64,000 bases of DNA. Source: Allobosea sp. ASV33. Lineage in GTDB: Bacteria; Pseudomonadota; Alphaproteobacteria; Rhizobiales; Beijerinckiaceae. The notes beneath the pieces were generated by a model. It was not told the origin of the DNA. It made no database searches and saw only the letters and a list, made by a program, of their open reading frames with translations. Both the position numbers and the translations under genes were made by a program. This document shows positions 41,419-50,429 of this stretch, in pieces. How positions within the stretch are numbered: the first letter of the stretch is position 1; each line of letters opens with the position of its first letter. The DNA lies in assembly GCF_016428755.1 (NCBI RefSeq), contig NZ_JAELTI010000002.1, forward strand, positions 86,254 to 150,253. Direction: 5' to 3'.

Positions 41419-41721
41419 ATGAGCAGCCTCGTCGATATCGGCCGGGAGAACATGTTGTACAAGCGGGGGAGCGTGCCCTTCTTCAAAACCTATCCGGGCA
41501 TGCGCGTGCCGCGGCCGCTGATAATCCGCCCGCACCGCCAGGATTCGACTAACCGGGATATCGCCGCGGAGACGCTGGCCCTCACGAAAATGAACTGGAA
41601 CTCGACCCAGTTTGACGGAGCGTCACCGATCACGCTGCAAGCTGCGCGGCGCTTGGGGCGCATTCTGAAGCACATTCCGCAGGGCTTCGACGTACAGAGC
41701 GACTACCGGCACTTCATTTGA
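41419..41721 (+). pseudogene. C-terminal remnant of a prokaryotic Argonaute (PIWI end)
   Basis: A 100-codon frame closely resembling the last part of prokaryotic Argonaute PIWI domains: LYKRGSVPFFKTYPGMRVPRPLIIRP in outline, then ALTKMNWNSTQFDG, ITLQAARRLGRILKH and a C-terminal DYRHFI. In whole proteins this region includes the end of the nuclease fold and the terminal hydrophobic residues that help hold the guide 5' end. The MID domain and most of PIWI are absent; the upstream frame loses similarity and meets a stop near 41340. I call it a stump left by deletion or insertion next to the Tn7-like end. No Argonaute partner gene was seen. Confidence 0.7.
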
Positions 41722-41920
41722 ATGCAGTCGCGCTCACATCGCCAGAATAGCAACTGCAAGGTCTTCGAAGATCGGACGGATTTTCTGATCCTGCAGATCC
41801 AGCGATCACAAACCTTGGCACCGACCGTGCGACGACGGCCGAACGCGAAGAACTAAGCCGACCAGCCGGAATTGGCCCCTAGCTGACTCTCAGAGAGTCC
41901 GGTTCCGGGCAAGCCATTCA

Positions 41921-42706
41921 TCAACGGCAGTGCAACCGGCTGAGGACCGTCTCATGCAGCGCCGGGCTGCCGCTCGCCACGACGCAGCGATGGCCGGAAT
42001 GGATCGTGAGCTCGCGGCCTTCCCAATCTGTGATCGCGCCGCCGGCATTGCGCACGATCGGCGTCAGCGCACAATAGTCGAACGGATCGAGCCCTCCGTC
42101 GATGCTGATGTCGAGGGCCCCGTCCGAGACGCGGCCATAGGCGTGGCAGCCGCCGCCATAGACGCACCATTTCGTCTCGCTGCGCAGGCGTTCGAAGGCG
42201 GCGCGCTCGCCGGCGTCGAAGGGTTCGGGATTGCCGTTGCCGAGGATGGCCTCGGCCAGCGACGCGCCCTTGCGGGTCTGCACCGCCTCGCCGTTGCGCC
42301 GTGTCGGCAGCCCGTCGCCACCGATCCAGCGCTCGGCCGTGACGGGATTGTCGATGACGCCGAGGATCGGCGTGCCCTTGTAGGCCAGCGCGATCAGCGT
42401 GCCGAAGGTCGGGATGCCCGTGATGAAGGCCTTGGTGCCGTCGATCGGATCGATGATCCAGACAAAGTCGCGGTCGAGCCCGATGGATTCGTATTCCTCG
42501 CCGAGGATGCCGTGGTCGGGATGGGCGACGGCGAGTTCGCGGCGCAGGCTGTCCTCGACACGGCGGTCGATCTCGGTGACCGGGCTGCGATCCGCCTTGG
42601 TGTCGAAGCTGCGGCCCTTGGCGATGGCTTCGCGGATGATCGCGCCGCTGCGATCGGCGAGCCGCTCGGCGAAAGCGGCGAAGGCATTGATGTCAGGCTT
42701 GGACAT
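41921..42706 (-). CDS. hisN: Histidinol-phosphatase / inositol-monophosphatase family protein
   Basis: A 261-residue Mg-dependent phosphatase. Motif A is WIIDPIDGTKAFITGIPTFG; an upstream Glu pair lies in LGEEYE; motif B is GGLDPFDYCALTPIVRNAGG. The family includes the HisN-type histidinol phosphatase of alphaproteobacteria. It overlaps the upstream HisM-type permease gene by 14 bp and is the last gene of the amino-acid importer operon, so it may act on a phosphorylated metabolite linked to that import. HisN is the likeliest name but inositol or other phosphatase activity is possible. Confidence 0.87.
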   Translation of the reverse strand: MSKPDINAFAAFAERLADRSGAIIREAIAKGRSFDTKADRSPVTEIDRRVEDSLRRELAVAHPDHGILGEEYESIGLDRDFVWIIDPIDGTKAFITGIPTFGTLIALAYKGTPILGVIDNPVTAERWIGGDGLPTRRNGEAVQTRKGASLAEAILGNGNPEPFDAGERAAFERLRSETKWCVYGGGCHAYGRVSDGALDISIDGGLDPFDYCALTPIVRNAGGAITDWEGRELTIHSGHRCVVASGSPALHETVLSRLHCR

Positions 42707-43424
42707 GAGCGTCTCCGGCGATCACCGCCGCAGTGCTGGCGGGCGCGCGCTGGTGTCTGGCGAGCCGGTATTCGAGGGCTCGCAGGGCTGCGGTCAGGAT
42801 GGCGGCGATGACGAGATAGATCGCGGCGGCGGTCACGAAGAGTTCGTAGGGCGCGAAGGTGCGCGCCACGATCGTATTGGCGGTGCCGGTCAGCTCCATG
42901 ATCGTGATGGTGCTCGCCAGCGAGGTCGCCTTGAGCATGCTGACGACCTCGTTGGCATAGGCCGGCAGGGCAAGCCGGAAGGCGCGCGGCAGGATGATGA
43001 CGCGATAGGCCATCGGGCCGGACATGCCGCAGGCATGGGCCGCCTCGATCTCGCCGGCCGGCACCGCCTGGATCGCGCCGCGCAGGATGTTGGCCGTATA
43101 GGCGGCCGTGTGCAGCGCGAATGTCAGCACCGCGCAGAACCATGGCTCCCGGATGAAGGGCCAGAGCGCGCTCTCGCGGACGACATCGAACTGCGACAGG
43201 CCGTAATAGACCAGGAAGATCTGGACCAGGAGCGGCGTGCCCCGGAAGAACGAGATGTAGAAGGCGATTGCTCCGCGGACCAGCAGCGGCGCCTCCAACC
43301 GGGCAATCGCGATCGGCACTGCCAGCGCGAGCCCGAGGATGAGGGCAGCCGCTAGGAGCTGCAGGCTGAGCCAGGTGCCCTGCAACAGCGCGGGCAGACT
43401 CTCGATCATCAGGGTCGGGTTCAT
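42693..43424 (-). CDS. Polar amino-acid ABC permease (HisM type)
   Basis: A 243-residue inner-membrane permease of the His/Glu/Arg/opine importer family. The hydrophobic N-terminal segment is LLAAALILGLALAVPIAIARL; the ATPase-coupling EAA loop is EIEAAHACGMSGPMAYRVIILPRA in outline. It overlaps the HisQ-type gene by four bases and hisN by 14. The pair forms the heterodimeric channel of the importer. Confidence 0.92.
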   Translation of the reverse strand: MNPTLMIESLPALLQGTWLSLQLLAAALILGLALAVPIAIARLEAPLLVRGAIAFYISFFRGTPLLVQIFLVYYGLSQFDVVRESALWPFIREPWFCAVLTFALHTAAYTANILRGAIQAVPAGEIEAAHACGMSGPMAYRVIILPRAFRLALPAYANEVVSMLKATSLASTITIMELTGTANTIVARTFAPYELFVTAAAIYLVIAAILTAALRALEYRLARHQRAPASTAAVIAGDAHVQA

Positions 43425-44125
43425 CGCGCCAGCTCCCGCTCGCCGCGGCTGGCGCGGCGCTCCAGTTTCGCAATGAGCAGGCCGTTGCTGGTGGTCAGCA
43501 CATAGAAGATAACGGCGGCGATCAGGTAGAAGCGGAACGGCTCGCCCGTGACAGCCGTCGCCATGCCGCTGACCCGTATGATCTCCTCCAGCCCGACCAC
43601 CGAGACGAGCGAGGTGTCCTTGATCAGCGAGACCCAGTTATTCCCGAGGCCGGGCAGGGCGAAACGCCAGATCTGCGGCAGTCGCACCGTCGTGAAGGCG
43701 TCCCACCAGGAGAAGCCGAAGGCCTCGGCCGCTTCGATCTGGCCTTTCGGGATGGCGAGGAAGGCGCCGCGTAGCACCTCCGCCGCGTAGCCGCCGAAGA
43801 CGAGGCTGAGCGCGAAGACGCCGGCAGCAAAAGCAGGAATCTCGACGAAGCCCGCCGCCAGACCGACCGACTTGGCAAGCCCGGTCAGTGTGACCGATCC
43901 GCCGAAGTAGATGATCAGGATGATCAGCAGCTCCGGCGTGCCGCGCATCGCCAGCGTGAACAGGAAACCGAGCTGCCGGACCAGCCACCAGCGCGAGAGT
44001 TGAGCGAGCGCGCCGAGAATGCCCCAGACGAGCCCGAGCGCCAGCGCGGTGAAGGCGACCTCGAGGGTCACCAGCGCACCGTGCAGGAGCTGGCCGCCCC
44101 AACCCATCAGGACATCCATCGTCAC
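43421..44125 (-). CDS. Polar amino-acid ABC permease (HisQ type)
   Basis: A 234-residue partner permease. It begins MTMDVLMGWGGQLLHGALVTLEVAFTAL in outline, with the GTPE-containing loop (MRGTPELLIILIIYFGG) and EAA loop (QIEAAEAFGFSWWDAF). Downstream overlap with HisM-type gene is four bases. A 39-bp gap separates it from the binding-protein gene upstream. Confidence 0.92.
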   Translation of the reverse strand: MTMDVLMGWGGQLLHGALVTLEVAFTALALGLVWGILGALAQLSRWWLVRQLGFLFTLAMRGTPELLIILIIYFGGSVTLTGLAKSVGLAAGFVEIPAFAAGVFALSLVFGGYAAEVLRGAFLAIPKGQIEAAEAFGFSWWDAFTTVRLPQIWRFALPGLGNNWVSLIKDTSLVSVVGLEEIIRVSGMATAVTGEPFRFYLIAAVIFYVLTTSNGLLIAKLERRASRGERELAR

Positions 44126-44164
44126 GACCTCCGCCGCTTCCGGGCCAACCGCCTCGCCGCGCGA

Positions 44165-44947
44165 TCAGGGCAGGACGCTGAACGACCAGTAGCGATCGTT
44201 GATGGCCTTGAAGGAGCCGTCCTTGAACGAGGCGTTCAGCGCCGCGTCGATCTGGTCGCGGAGCGCGCTGTCCTCCTTGCGCAGCGCCACGCCGACGCCG
44301 GGACCGAACAGCGCGACGTTGTTGATCTCGGGACCGACGAAATGGAATTTCTCGCCGCGGGGCTTCTGCAGAAAATCGCCGTCGAGCTTGATCGGCCCGG
44401 CGAAGGCGAGGTCGATCCGGCCCGATTGCAGGTCGAGCAGCAGGTTGTCGACCGTGTCGTACTGAGCGAGCTTCACGCCCGGGAATTCCTTGGTCATGAA
44501 CTGTTCGTAGGTCGAGGAGCGCTGGAGCCCGACCGTCTTGCCGGCCAGAGCCTTCGGGTCCGGCTTGCCGTCGGCCGCGATCGGCTGGATGTTCAGCGTC
44601 TTGGCGCCGACGAAGCGGGCGGTCGAGGAGCGGTAGGGCACGCTGAAGTCGATCGACTTCTTGCGCTCGTCGGTGATCGACATGCTCGCCACGATCAGGT
44701 CGAACTTGCCGGCAAGCAGCGCCGGGATCATGCCGTCCCATTGCTGGCAGACGAAGACGAGGTTGGCGTTCAGGCGCTTGCCGATCTCGCGGGCGACATC
44801 GATGTCGAAGCCCTGCAATTCGCCCTTGGCGTCGCGATAGTTGAAGGGCGGATAGGTGCATTCGCTGCCGACCTTGATGTCCTTCGCCGCGGCGCCCGCG
44901 GTGAAGGCGCCGAGCAATCCGACGGCGACGAGAAATGGCTTCAGCAT
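44165..44947 (-). CDS. Periplasmic lysine/arginine/ornithine-type binding protein
   Basis: A 260-residue family-3 solute-binding protein with a Sec signal (MLKPFLVAVGLLGAFTAGAAA). The mature part has the family signature GSECTYPPFNYRDAKGELQGFDID in outline, where the acidic residue in FDIDVAREIG binds the amino group of the ligand. Normal length. Likely ligands are basic amino acids or opines; which one cannot be read from the sequence. It is the second gene of its operon, after the ATPase gene. Confidence 0.92.
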   Translation of the reverse strand: MLKPFLVAVGLLGAFTAGAAAKDIKVGSECTYPPFNYRDAKGELQGFDIDVAREIGKRLNANLVFVCQQWDGMIPALLAGKFDLIVASMSITDERKKSIDFSVPYRSSTARFVGAKTLNIQPIAADGKPDPKALAGKTVGLQRSSTYEQFMTKEFPGVKLAQYDTVDNLLLDLQSGRIDLAFAGPIKLDGDFLQKPRGEKFHFVGPEINNVALFGPGVGVALRKEDSALRDQIDAALNASFKDGSFKAINDRYWSFSVLP

Positions 44948-44978
44948 GTCGTTCTCCCCTTTGAATTGACGGCTCGGT

Positions 44979-45752
44979 TCACAGGACGCGTTGTAGGAAG
45001 GCGCGGCAGCGCTCGGAGCGCGGGTCGCCGAGAACCTGCTCGGGCGGGCCGCGCTCCTCGACGACGCCCTGGTGCAGGAATAGGACCTCGCTGGAGATCT
45101 CGCGGGCGAAGCCCATCTCGTGGGTCACGATGATCATCGTGCGTCCCTCGGTGGCGAGCGTGCGCATCACCGCGAGCACCTCGCCGACAAGCTCCGGATC
45201 GAGCGCTGATGTCGGCTCGTCGAAGAGCAGCAGCGCCGGCTCCATCGCCAGCGCACGGGCGATGCCGACGCGCTGCTGCTGACCGCCGGAGATATGGGCG
45301 GGATAGGCGTGGCGCTTCTCGACCAGCCCGACCTTTTCGAGATAGGCCTCGGCTCGCTCCGCCGCTTCCTTGCGAGAAAGGCCGAGCACCTTGATCGGCG
45401 CCACCGCGACGTTTTCCAGCACGGTCAGGTGGGTCCAGAGATTGAAGCTCTGGAACACCATGCCGATGCGGCTGCGCATCCGGTTGATCTGCTTGCGGTC
45501 GAGTTGGGCGCGGGCAGCTCCCTGCTGTGCCAGCCGGACCGTCTCGCCCTCGAAGCGAATGGTGCCGGCATCGGGCAATTCGAGGAAATTGATGCAGCGC
45601 AGGAACGTGCTCTTGCCCGAGCCGCTGGCGCCGATCATCGTCACGACGTCATGACTGCGCGCCGTCAGGTCCAGCCCCTTGAGGACGGCGAGATCCCCGA
45701 AGCTTTTCCGGATGCCCTCGACTTCCAGGACGGTGCTGCGTTCGACGTTCAT
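44979..45752 (-). CDS. Polar amino-acid ABC importer ATPase (HisP type)
   Basis: A 257-residue ATPase powering the HisQM-type permeases. Walker A is GASGSGKST, the signature is [16 protein letters not shown], Walker B is [19 protein letters not shown], and the H-loop is [12 protein letters not shown] chose ATG 45752, which has GGAG shortly upstream and fits the family; the frame extends to 45848 without conserved sequence. The operon order is ATPase, binding protein, HisQ, HisM, phosphatase. Confidence 0.93.
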   Translation of the reverse strand: MNVERSTVLEVEGIRKSFGDLAVLKGLDLTARSHDVVTMIGASGSGKSTFLRCINFLELPDAGTIRFEGETVRLAQQGAARAQLDRKQINRMRSRIGMVFQSFNLWTHLTVLENVAVAPIKVLGLSRKEAAERAEAYLEKVGLVEKRHAYPAHISGGQQQRVGIARALAMEPALLLFDEPTSALDPELVGEVLAVMRTLATEGRTMIIVTHEMGFAREISSEVLFLHQGVVEERGPPEQVLGDPRSERCRAFLQRVL

Positions 45753-45881
45753 GAGGACTCCGCTGCTGACGGCAGAATGTGAGGCGCATGGTGGCCCCCC
45801 AAGGTCCAATTCGGAGCTTTCGCTAGGGGCCAGTTCCGGCCCTTGCATAGAAGCGCGGCAGGCTGAGCAGGTTTCGGGCGC

Positions 45882-47399
45882 CTATTGCATCGTCGCGGAG
45901 CGCTCGGCCTCTTCACAGGCGGCATCGACGGCCTCGGCCACCGCCTCGGTACAGACCGGCAGCTTTGCGGTTCGCGTATTGCCGAAGCCGAGGATCAATC
46001 CTCGCCGTACCGGCCCGCGGCAATATCGTGACAAGGCTGGGCAATCGAAGCCGCGACGCAGAAGCTCTGCCGCAGCCGCGACATCGTCGAACGGAACGCG
46101 AGGTCGAACCGTCATGTGCAATCCGGCGGTGACATAAGGGATGACGAAGCGGTCGCCGATCCGCTGCTGCAATCCGTCTGCGAGCAGCAGTGAGCGTTCT
46201 CGATAGATCGCCCGCATCCGCCGCAAATGCGTCGCCAGATGCCCCTCCGCCATGAAGGCGGCGACCAGCGCCTGGTCCGGCTGCGGCGCATAGAGCGAGA
46301 AGACGCGTTGTGCCTGGGCGAAGGCCTCGACGAGGTTCGGTGGAACGACGAGATAGGCCAGCCGCAAGCCTGGCGCCAAGGCGCGGTTGAACGAGCTGGT
46401 ATAGATGACGCGCCCTTGCGTGTCAGCGGCGAAGAGCGGCGGCTGCGCTTGTCCGGACCAGCGGATCTCGCTGTTGAAATCGTCCTCCAGCACCCAGCCG
46501 CCATGAGCTTGCGCCCAGGCGAGCAGAGCCTGGCACCGCGCGGACGGCATCGAGGATCCAAACGGGAACTGCTCGACCGGGGAGACGACGACCAGTTTCG
46601 GCAACGCGCCTCCGTCCGCCGGCGTCGGCAGCGCAGCGGCATCGAGCCCCATCTCATCCACCGGAACGGGAAGGATGCGCAAGCCGCTGAGCTCGAAGGT
46701 GGCGAGTTCGGCGAGATGGCCGGGATCCTCGACCGCGACGGTGTCGCCGACATCGAGCAGGACATGGGCAACGAGCGCTGCCGCCTGGAGGGTGCTGCCG
46801 ATGACGATAACCTGTTCCGGCACGCAGGCCAGGCCGCGCGCTTCGGCCAGATAGGTCGCGATCTGCTGCGTCAGCCCGGCGCCGGGGCGACCGACACCGT
46901 AGCCGGTCTGTGAGATCGCTCGCGAGCGCCAGTGCCGGGCCGCGAGCCGGCTGAAGATCTCGTAGGGAAACTCGTCGAGAGCCGGCACGCCGGGGCTGAG
47001 GCCCAGCGTCTCCGAGCGCTCGGACGGCAGGCCGAATCCGAGGAGCCGCGTCGCGCGTTCCGACAGCGCGGCCTGGCCTGGCAGCGGCGCGGGCGAACTC
47101 GGCTTGGCGCGCGCTTGGTGATCCTCGGGCAGGACTTTGTCGACGAAGGTGCCGGAACCATGGGCGCGCCGGACATAGCCCTCCGCCTCCAGCCGGTCAT
47201 AGGCCTGCACCACCGTGTTGCGGGCAAGCGACAATTCCTTGGCCAGGGTGCGGCTCGGGGGCAGACGCGTCCCGCGCGGCAGCATGCCCTCGATGATGCT
47301 TGTCCGGAACTGGGCGAAGATCTGCTCATAGAGCGGTGTGTCGCTGTCGCGCGCGAGCCTGATCAGGTTCCAGACGGGATAGTTGAACTGGTTGGCCAT
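45882..47399 (-). CDS. MocR-family regulator (GntR-type HTH fused to aminotransferase domain)
   Basis: A 505-residue PLP-binding transcription factor. The N-terminal winged helix is PLYEQIFAQFRTSIIEGMLPRG followed by LPPSRTLAKELSLARNTVVQAY. The rest is a class I aminotransferase-like domain, including the region YTSSFNRALAPGLRLAYLVVPP that holds the fold but serves sensing, with the usual lysine position apparently replaced by Asn/Arg in SSFNRAL. It lies directly upstream of the importer operon in the same orientation with a 129-bp gap, so it may regulate that operon in response to an amino-acid-PLP adduct (inference). Confidence 0.9.
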   Translation of the reverse strand: MANQFNYPVWNLIRLARDSDTPLYEQIFAQFRTSIIEGMLPRGTRLPPSRTLAKELSLARNTVVQAYDRLEAEGYVRRAHGSGTFVDKVLPEDHQARAKPSSPAPLPGQAALSERATRLLGFGLPSERSETLGLSPGVPALDEFPYEIFSRLAARHWRSRAISQTGYGVGRPGAGLTQQIATYLAEARGLACVPEQVIVIGSTLQAAALVAHVLLDVGDTVAVEDPGHLAELATFELSGLRILPVPVDEMGLDAAALPTPADGGALPKLVVVSPVEQFPFGSSMPSARCQALLAWAQAHGGWVLEDDFNSEIRWSGQAQPPLFAADTQGRVIYTSSFNRALAPGLRLAYLVVPPNLVEAFAQAQRVFSLYAPQPDQALVAAFMAEGHLATHLRRMRAIYRERSLLLADGLQQRIGDRFVIPYVTAGLHMTVRPRVPFDDVAAAAELLRRGFDCPALSRYCRGPVRRGLILGFGNTRTAKLPVCTEAVAEAVDAACEEAERSATMQ

Positions 47400-47707
47400 T
47401 CGCCCTCGTCAGGCTGACACGCCCTTCCGAATGAACTCATGTGCCGTGTTCTCCGCGCGGATTTCCAACAGATTCCATAGCTATACGTATCTTCCCCACA
47501 TGTTGTCCCGGCAGAAGGCGGGAAGGCTCAGCGGGATGGGGTGAAATCCGTCGAAGGCCTCGCACACATCTGTTCGCGCAGTGTCGCCGCTTATGCGGCA
47601 GCACTGCGCCGGAGCGATCTTTCGCGAGATGTGCGACCGTTGCGGCACTCCTGGGCGCCGAGGGCGCCCGAGGAGATCTCTCAGCCTCCAGTTGGAGACG
47701 AACAGGC
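47400..47707. other. Intergenic region upstream of the MocR gene and downstream of an SBP gene
   Basis: These 308 bases contain no supported gene. A GC-rich 7-bp hairpin (GGGCGCC, GAG loop, GGCGCCC; 47653-47669) lies 39 bp past the stop of the binding-protein gene and may act as its terminator, though no T-run follows. The AT-richer part near 47475-47505 may carry the mocR promoter. Confidence 0.4.
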
Positions 47708-48706
47708 CTATTTGGTCGCCGTAGCGTAGGAAGTCCACCGCTTGAGGAACTCGTCGCGCTTGGCGGCGGCTTCGTCCTCGTCGATGGCGAAGACCTTGAC
47801 GCTCTCCATGGCCGGGAGCTCGACATATTTGGAGACGTCGATGTCGCTGCGGCTCGGGCGGCGGAAGGCGTTCTCCAGCAGCGCGATCTGGGCTTCCTTC
47901 GAGAGCATCAGGTCATAGGCCGCCTTGGCGGCGGCGCCGGCCGGCGCGCCCTTGACCAGGACCTGGAACTCCGGCGTCGAGAAGGTGCCCTCAGTCGGAT
48001 AGAGCAGCGATATCTCGCGCTGGCCGCCGGCGACATAGGCATAGGCGTTCGACTCGAAGGTCAGGCCCATCGCGTATTCGCCCTGGCCGACGGCGCGCAG
48101 CACGGTCGAGGCAGCGCTTGAGACGGTCAGGTTCGCGGCGAGCGCCTTGAGACCCTCCGGTCCCATCAGCTTGTCGACGCCCCAGAGGATGGTGAAGGCG
48201 GTCGAGCTGTTGGTAGGGTCGGCGATGATGATCTTGCCCTTGAAGGCGGGGTCGATCAGATCCTTCCAGGTCTTCGGCGCCGGCTTCCCGCCGAGCTGGT
48301 TCTTGTTGATCATCGCCACGACGAGATGGACGTTCGAGGCCGCCCAAAGGTTCTCCGGATGGCGCAAGGCCGCCGGAATGGCCGATGCGGCCGGCGAGGC
48401 ATAGGGCTCGAAGAGCTGCTTGAAGGCACCCAGCGTGTTGGCGCTGGAGCTCCAGAAGATGTCGGCCTGCGGCTTGGCGGCCTCGGCCTCGATGCGGCGC
48501 AGCAGCTGGCCCGAACCGCCGGTGATCGTGCTGATCTTGAGGTTCGGCTGCTTCTCCTTGGCGACGCCGAGCACGGCATCGACGGACTGGGCGTTGTTGG
48601 AGGTGTAGAGCACGACGGTGCCCGAGGCGCTCTGCGCGAATGCGGGCGCGGCGGCCATGCCGGCGAGGCCGGCGAGCACGGTGCGGCGGTCGATCAGGTG
48701 GGTCAT
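47708..48706 (-). CDS. Periplasmic binding protein of FbpA/AfuA type
   Basis: A 332-residue binding protein with an export signal containing two arginines (DRRTVLAGLAGMAAAPAFAQ, Tat-like). The mature start VVLYTSNNAQSVDAVLG and the later KTWKDLIDPAFKGKI are typical of the FbpA/AfuA/PhnS group. That group includes binders of ferric iron, hexose phosphates (AfuA) and aminoethylphosphonate. The paired tyrosines typical of iron binders were not located. Together with the phosphatase and DeoR regulator in the same locus, a phosphorylated organic ligand seems more likely than iron (inference). Confidence 0.88.
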   Translation of the reverse strand: MTHLIDRRTVLAGLAGMAAAPAFAQSASGTVVLYTSNNAQSVDAVLGVAKEKQPNLKISTITGGSGQLLRRIEAEAAKPQADIFWSSSANTLGAFKQLFEPYASPAASAIPAALRHPENLWAASNVHLVVAMINKNQLGGKPAPKTWKDLIDPAFKGKIIIADPTNSSTAFTILWGVDKLMGPEGLKALAANLTVSSAASTVLRAVGQGEYAMGLTFESNAYAYVAGGQREISLLYPTEGTFSTPEFQVLVKGAPAGAAAKAAYDLMLSKEAQIALLENAFRRPSRSDIDVSKYVELPAMESVKVFAIDEDEAAAKRDEFLKRWTSYATATK

Positions 48707-48788
48707 GTGGTCGTTCCTTTCATTCCGCCTTCCCCTCCGAGCGCGGGCGGCAGGCGGAGCCGGCCCGGCTTTGTCCGGTTCGGTTCGT

Positions 48789-50429
48789 TCAGCTCTTCGA
48801 CGAGAACAGGTCGATCTTGAAGACGCGGGTCGCGACGATGATCGGAATCAGGATCACCGCGACCAGCACGAGGCCATAGGCCGAGGCCGGGGCCATCAGG
48901 TTGGAGTCGATCAGTTTGTAGATCTGGATCGGCATGGTCTCGCGGCCGCCGGAATAGACGATGATCGAGGCCGAGAGCTCGGCGACTGTCGTCGTCCAGG
49001 TCAGCACTGCGGCGGCGGCGACGGCCGGCAGCATCAACGGCAGCACGACCTTGAAGAAGGTCGCGACCGGCGGCACGCCGAGGCTGATCGAGGCCTCCTC
49101 GATCGAGTTCGGGATGTTGTAGAGCGTCGAGGACGAGTTGCGGATGCCGAAGGGCAGACGGCGGACGATATAGGCGAGCACGATGATGCTAGCCGTGCCG
49201 GTGAGCGGCAGGAAGCCGGTGTTGAAGGACATGATCAGCCCGATGCCGATGATCGTGCCAGACAGGGCCAGCGGCAGCGCCGTCAGGTAATCGAGCGCAG
49301 GCGTCAGGATGTTGCGCTTCTTGACGATGAGATAGCTGACGATGGCCGAGAAGGTGATGCCGATCGCGGTCGCGACCGCCGAGTAGATCAGTGTGTTGGT
49401 CACCGGGTCGGGCGCGATCTTCACGAGGCGCTCAACATGGGCCGTGGTCCATTCGCCCCAGCGCATCACCGGGCCGCGCGAGACGGTGAAGGCGCCGATC
49501 ACGATCGATCCGAGCGGCAAGAGCGACACGATGACGAGGAGACCGGCCGAGAGGCCGATGACGAGGCCGGGCAGGCCGCGCAGCTTCTCGGCCCGCGCGC
49601 CGCGGCCCTGCGTCACCTCGTGGCGGCCGCGCGAGACGATCCAGCGCTGGACGAAGAGCACGATCATGACGAGCGCGATCGAGACGGTGGCGAGCGTCGA
49701 CTGCATCACCGGGTCGGAGCCGCCCTCGGCGACGGCGGCCTGATAGGTCAGGACGGAGAGCAGCGGCACGCGGCTGCCGAGGATGGTCGCGGTGGCGAAA
49801 TTGCCGACGACCAGCGTGAAGACCAGCAGCGCGCTCGCCAGCACGGAGGGCAGGACCACCGGCAGCATGACCTTGAGGCGCGACTGCGCCGGTGAGGTGC
49901 CGAGGCTCTGAGCGGCCTCCTCGAGCTGGACGTCGAAGCCACGGATGGCCGCGAGCGTGCCGATATAGATGTAGGTGTAGTAGGTGAAGGTCATCACCGT
50001 GATCAGGCCGGGCCAGCCGTAGAAGCTCGGCATGTCGATGCCGTGCCCGCCGAGCCAGCGGGTGATGAAGCCGTTATTGCCCAGCATCATCAGCCAGGTC
50101 TGCGCGGCGATGACCTCGGGGATGACCAGCGTGATCAGCGGCAACACCGCGACGATCGACTTGCCGGGAAAGTCGAAGCGCGCCGTGAAATAGGCGAGCG
50201 GCACGCCGATCAGCGTCGTGGTCAGCGTCACCGCGATGCCGAGGACGACGGTGTTGACGATGGCGGCCAAGTACTTGGGATCGCCGGCCAGCGTCACCCA
50301 GCCATTGCGGCCGCCGCTGCCGATCGAGCCCGTCAGGACGTTGAGTAGCGGATAGAGCAAAAAGACGGCCAGGATCGCCAGCGCCAGCGCGGAGAACCAG
50401 AACCAGACCGAGCGGAATTGCTGGCTCAT
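48789..50429 (-). CDS. FbpB-type ABC permease with two permease domains
   Basis: A 546-residue inner-membrane protein with about twelve hydrophobic segments in two homologous halves, the normal layout for Fbp/Afu importers. Coupling loops are visible in each half: EEAAQSLGTSPAQSRLKVMLP and EEASISLGVPPVATFFKVVLP. It overlaps the ATPase gene by four bases, and an 82-bp gap separates it from the binding-protein gene. Confidence 0.93.
   Translation of the reverse strand: MSQQFRSVWFWFSALALAILAVFLLYPLLNVLTGSIGSGGRNGWVTLAGDPKYLAAIVNTVVLGIAVTLTTTLIGVPLAYFTARFDFPGKSIVAVLPLITLVIPEVIAAQTWLMMLGNNGFITRWLGGHGIDMPSFYGWPGLITVMTFTYYTYIYIGTLAAIRGFDVQLEEAAQSLGTSPAQSRLKVMLPVVLPSVLASALLVFTLVVGNFATATILGSRVPLLSVLTYQAAVAEGGSDPVMQSTLATVSIALVMIVLFVQRWIVSRGRHEVTQGRGARAEKLRGLPGLVIGLSAGLLVIVSLLPLGSIVIGAFTVSRGPVMRWGEWTTAHVERLVKIAPDPVTNTLIYSAVATAIGITFSAIVSYLIVKKRNILTPALDYLTALPLALSGTIIGIGLIMSFNTGFLPLTGTASIIVLAYIVRRLPFGIRNSSSTLYNIPNSIEEASISLGVPPVATFFKVVLPLMLPAVAAAAVLTWTTTVAELSASIIVYSGGRETMPIQIYKLIDSNLMAPASAYGLVLVAVILIPIIVATRVFKIDLFSSKS

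Noticed and set aside
48618..49895. 425-codon plus-strand ORF antisense to the FbpB-type permease
   Set aside because: Repetitive charged translation (many D, R, H, G) expected from reverse-strand reading of a high-GC gene.
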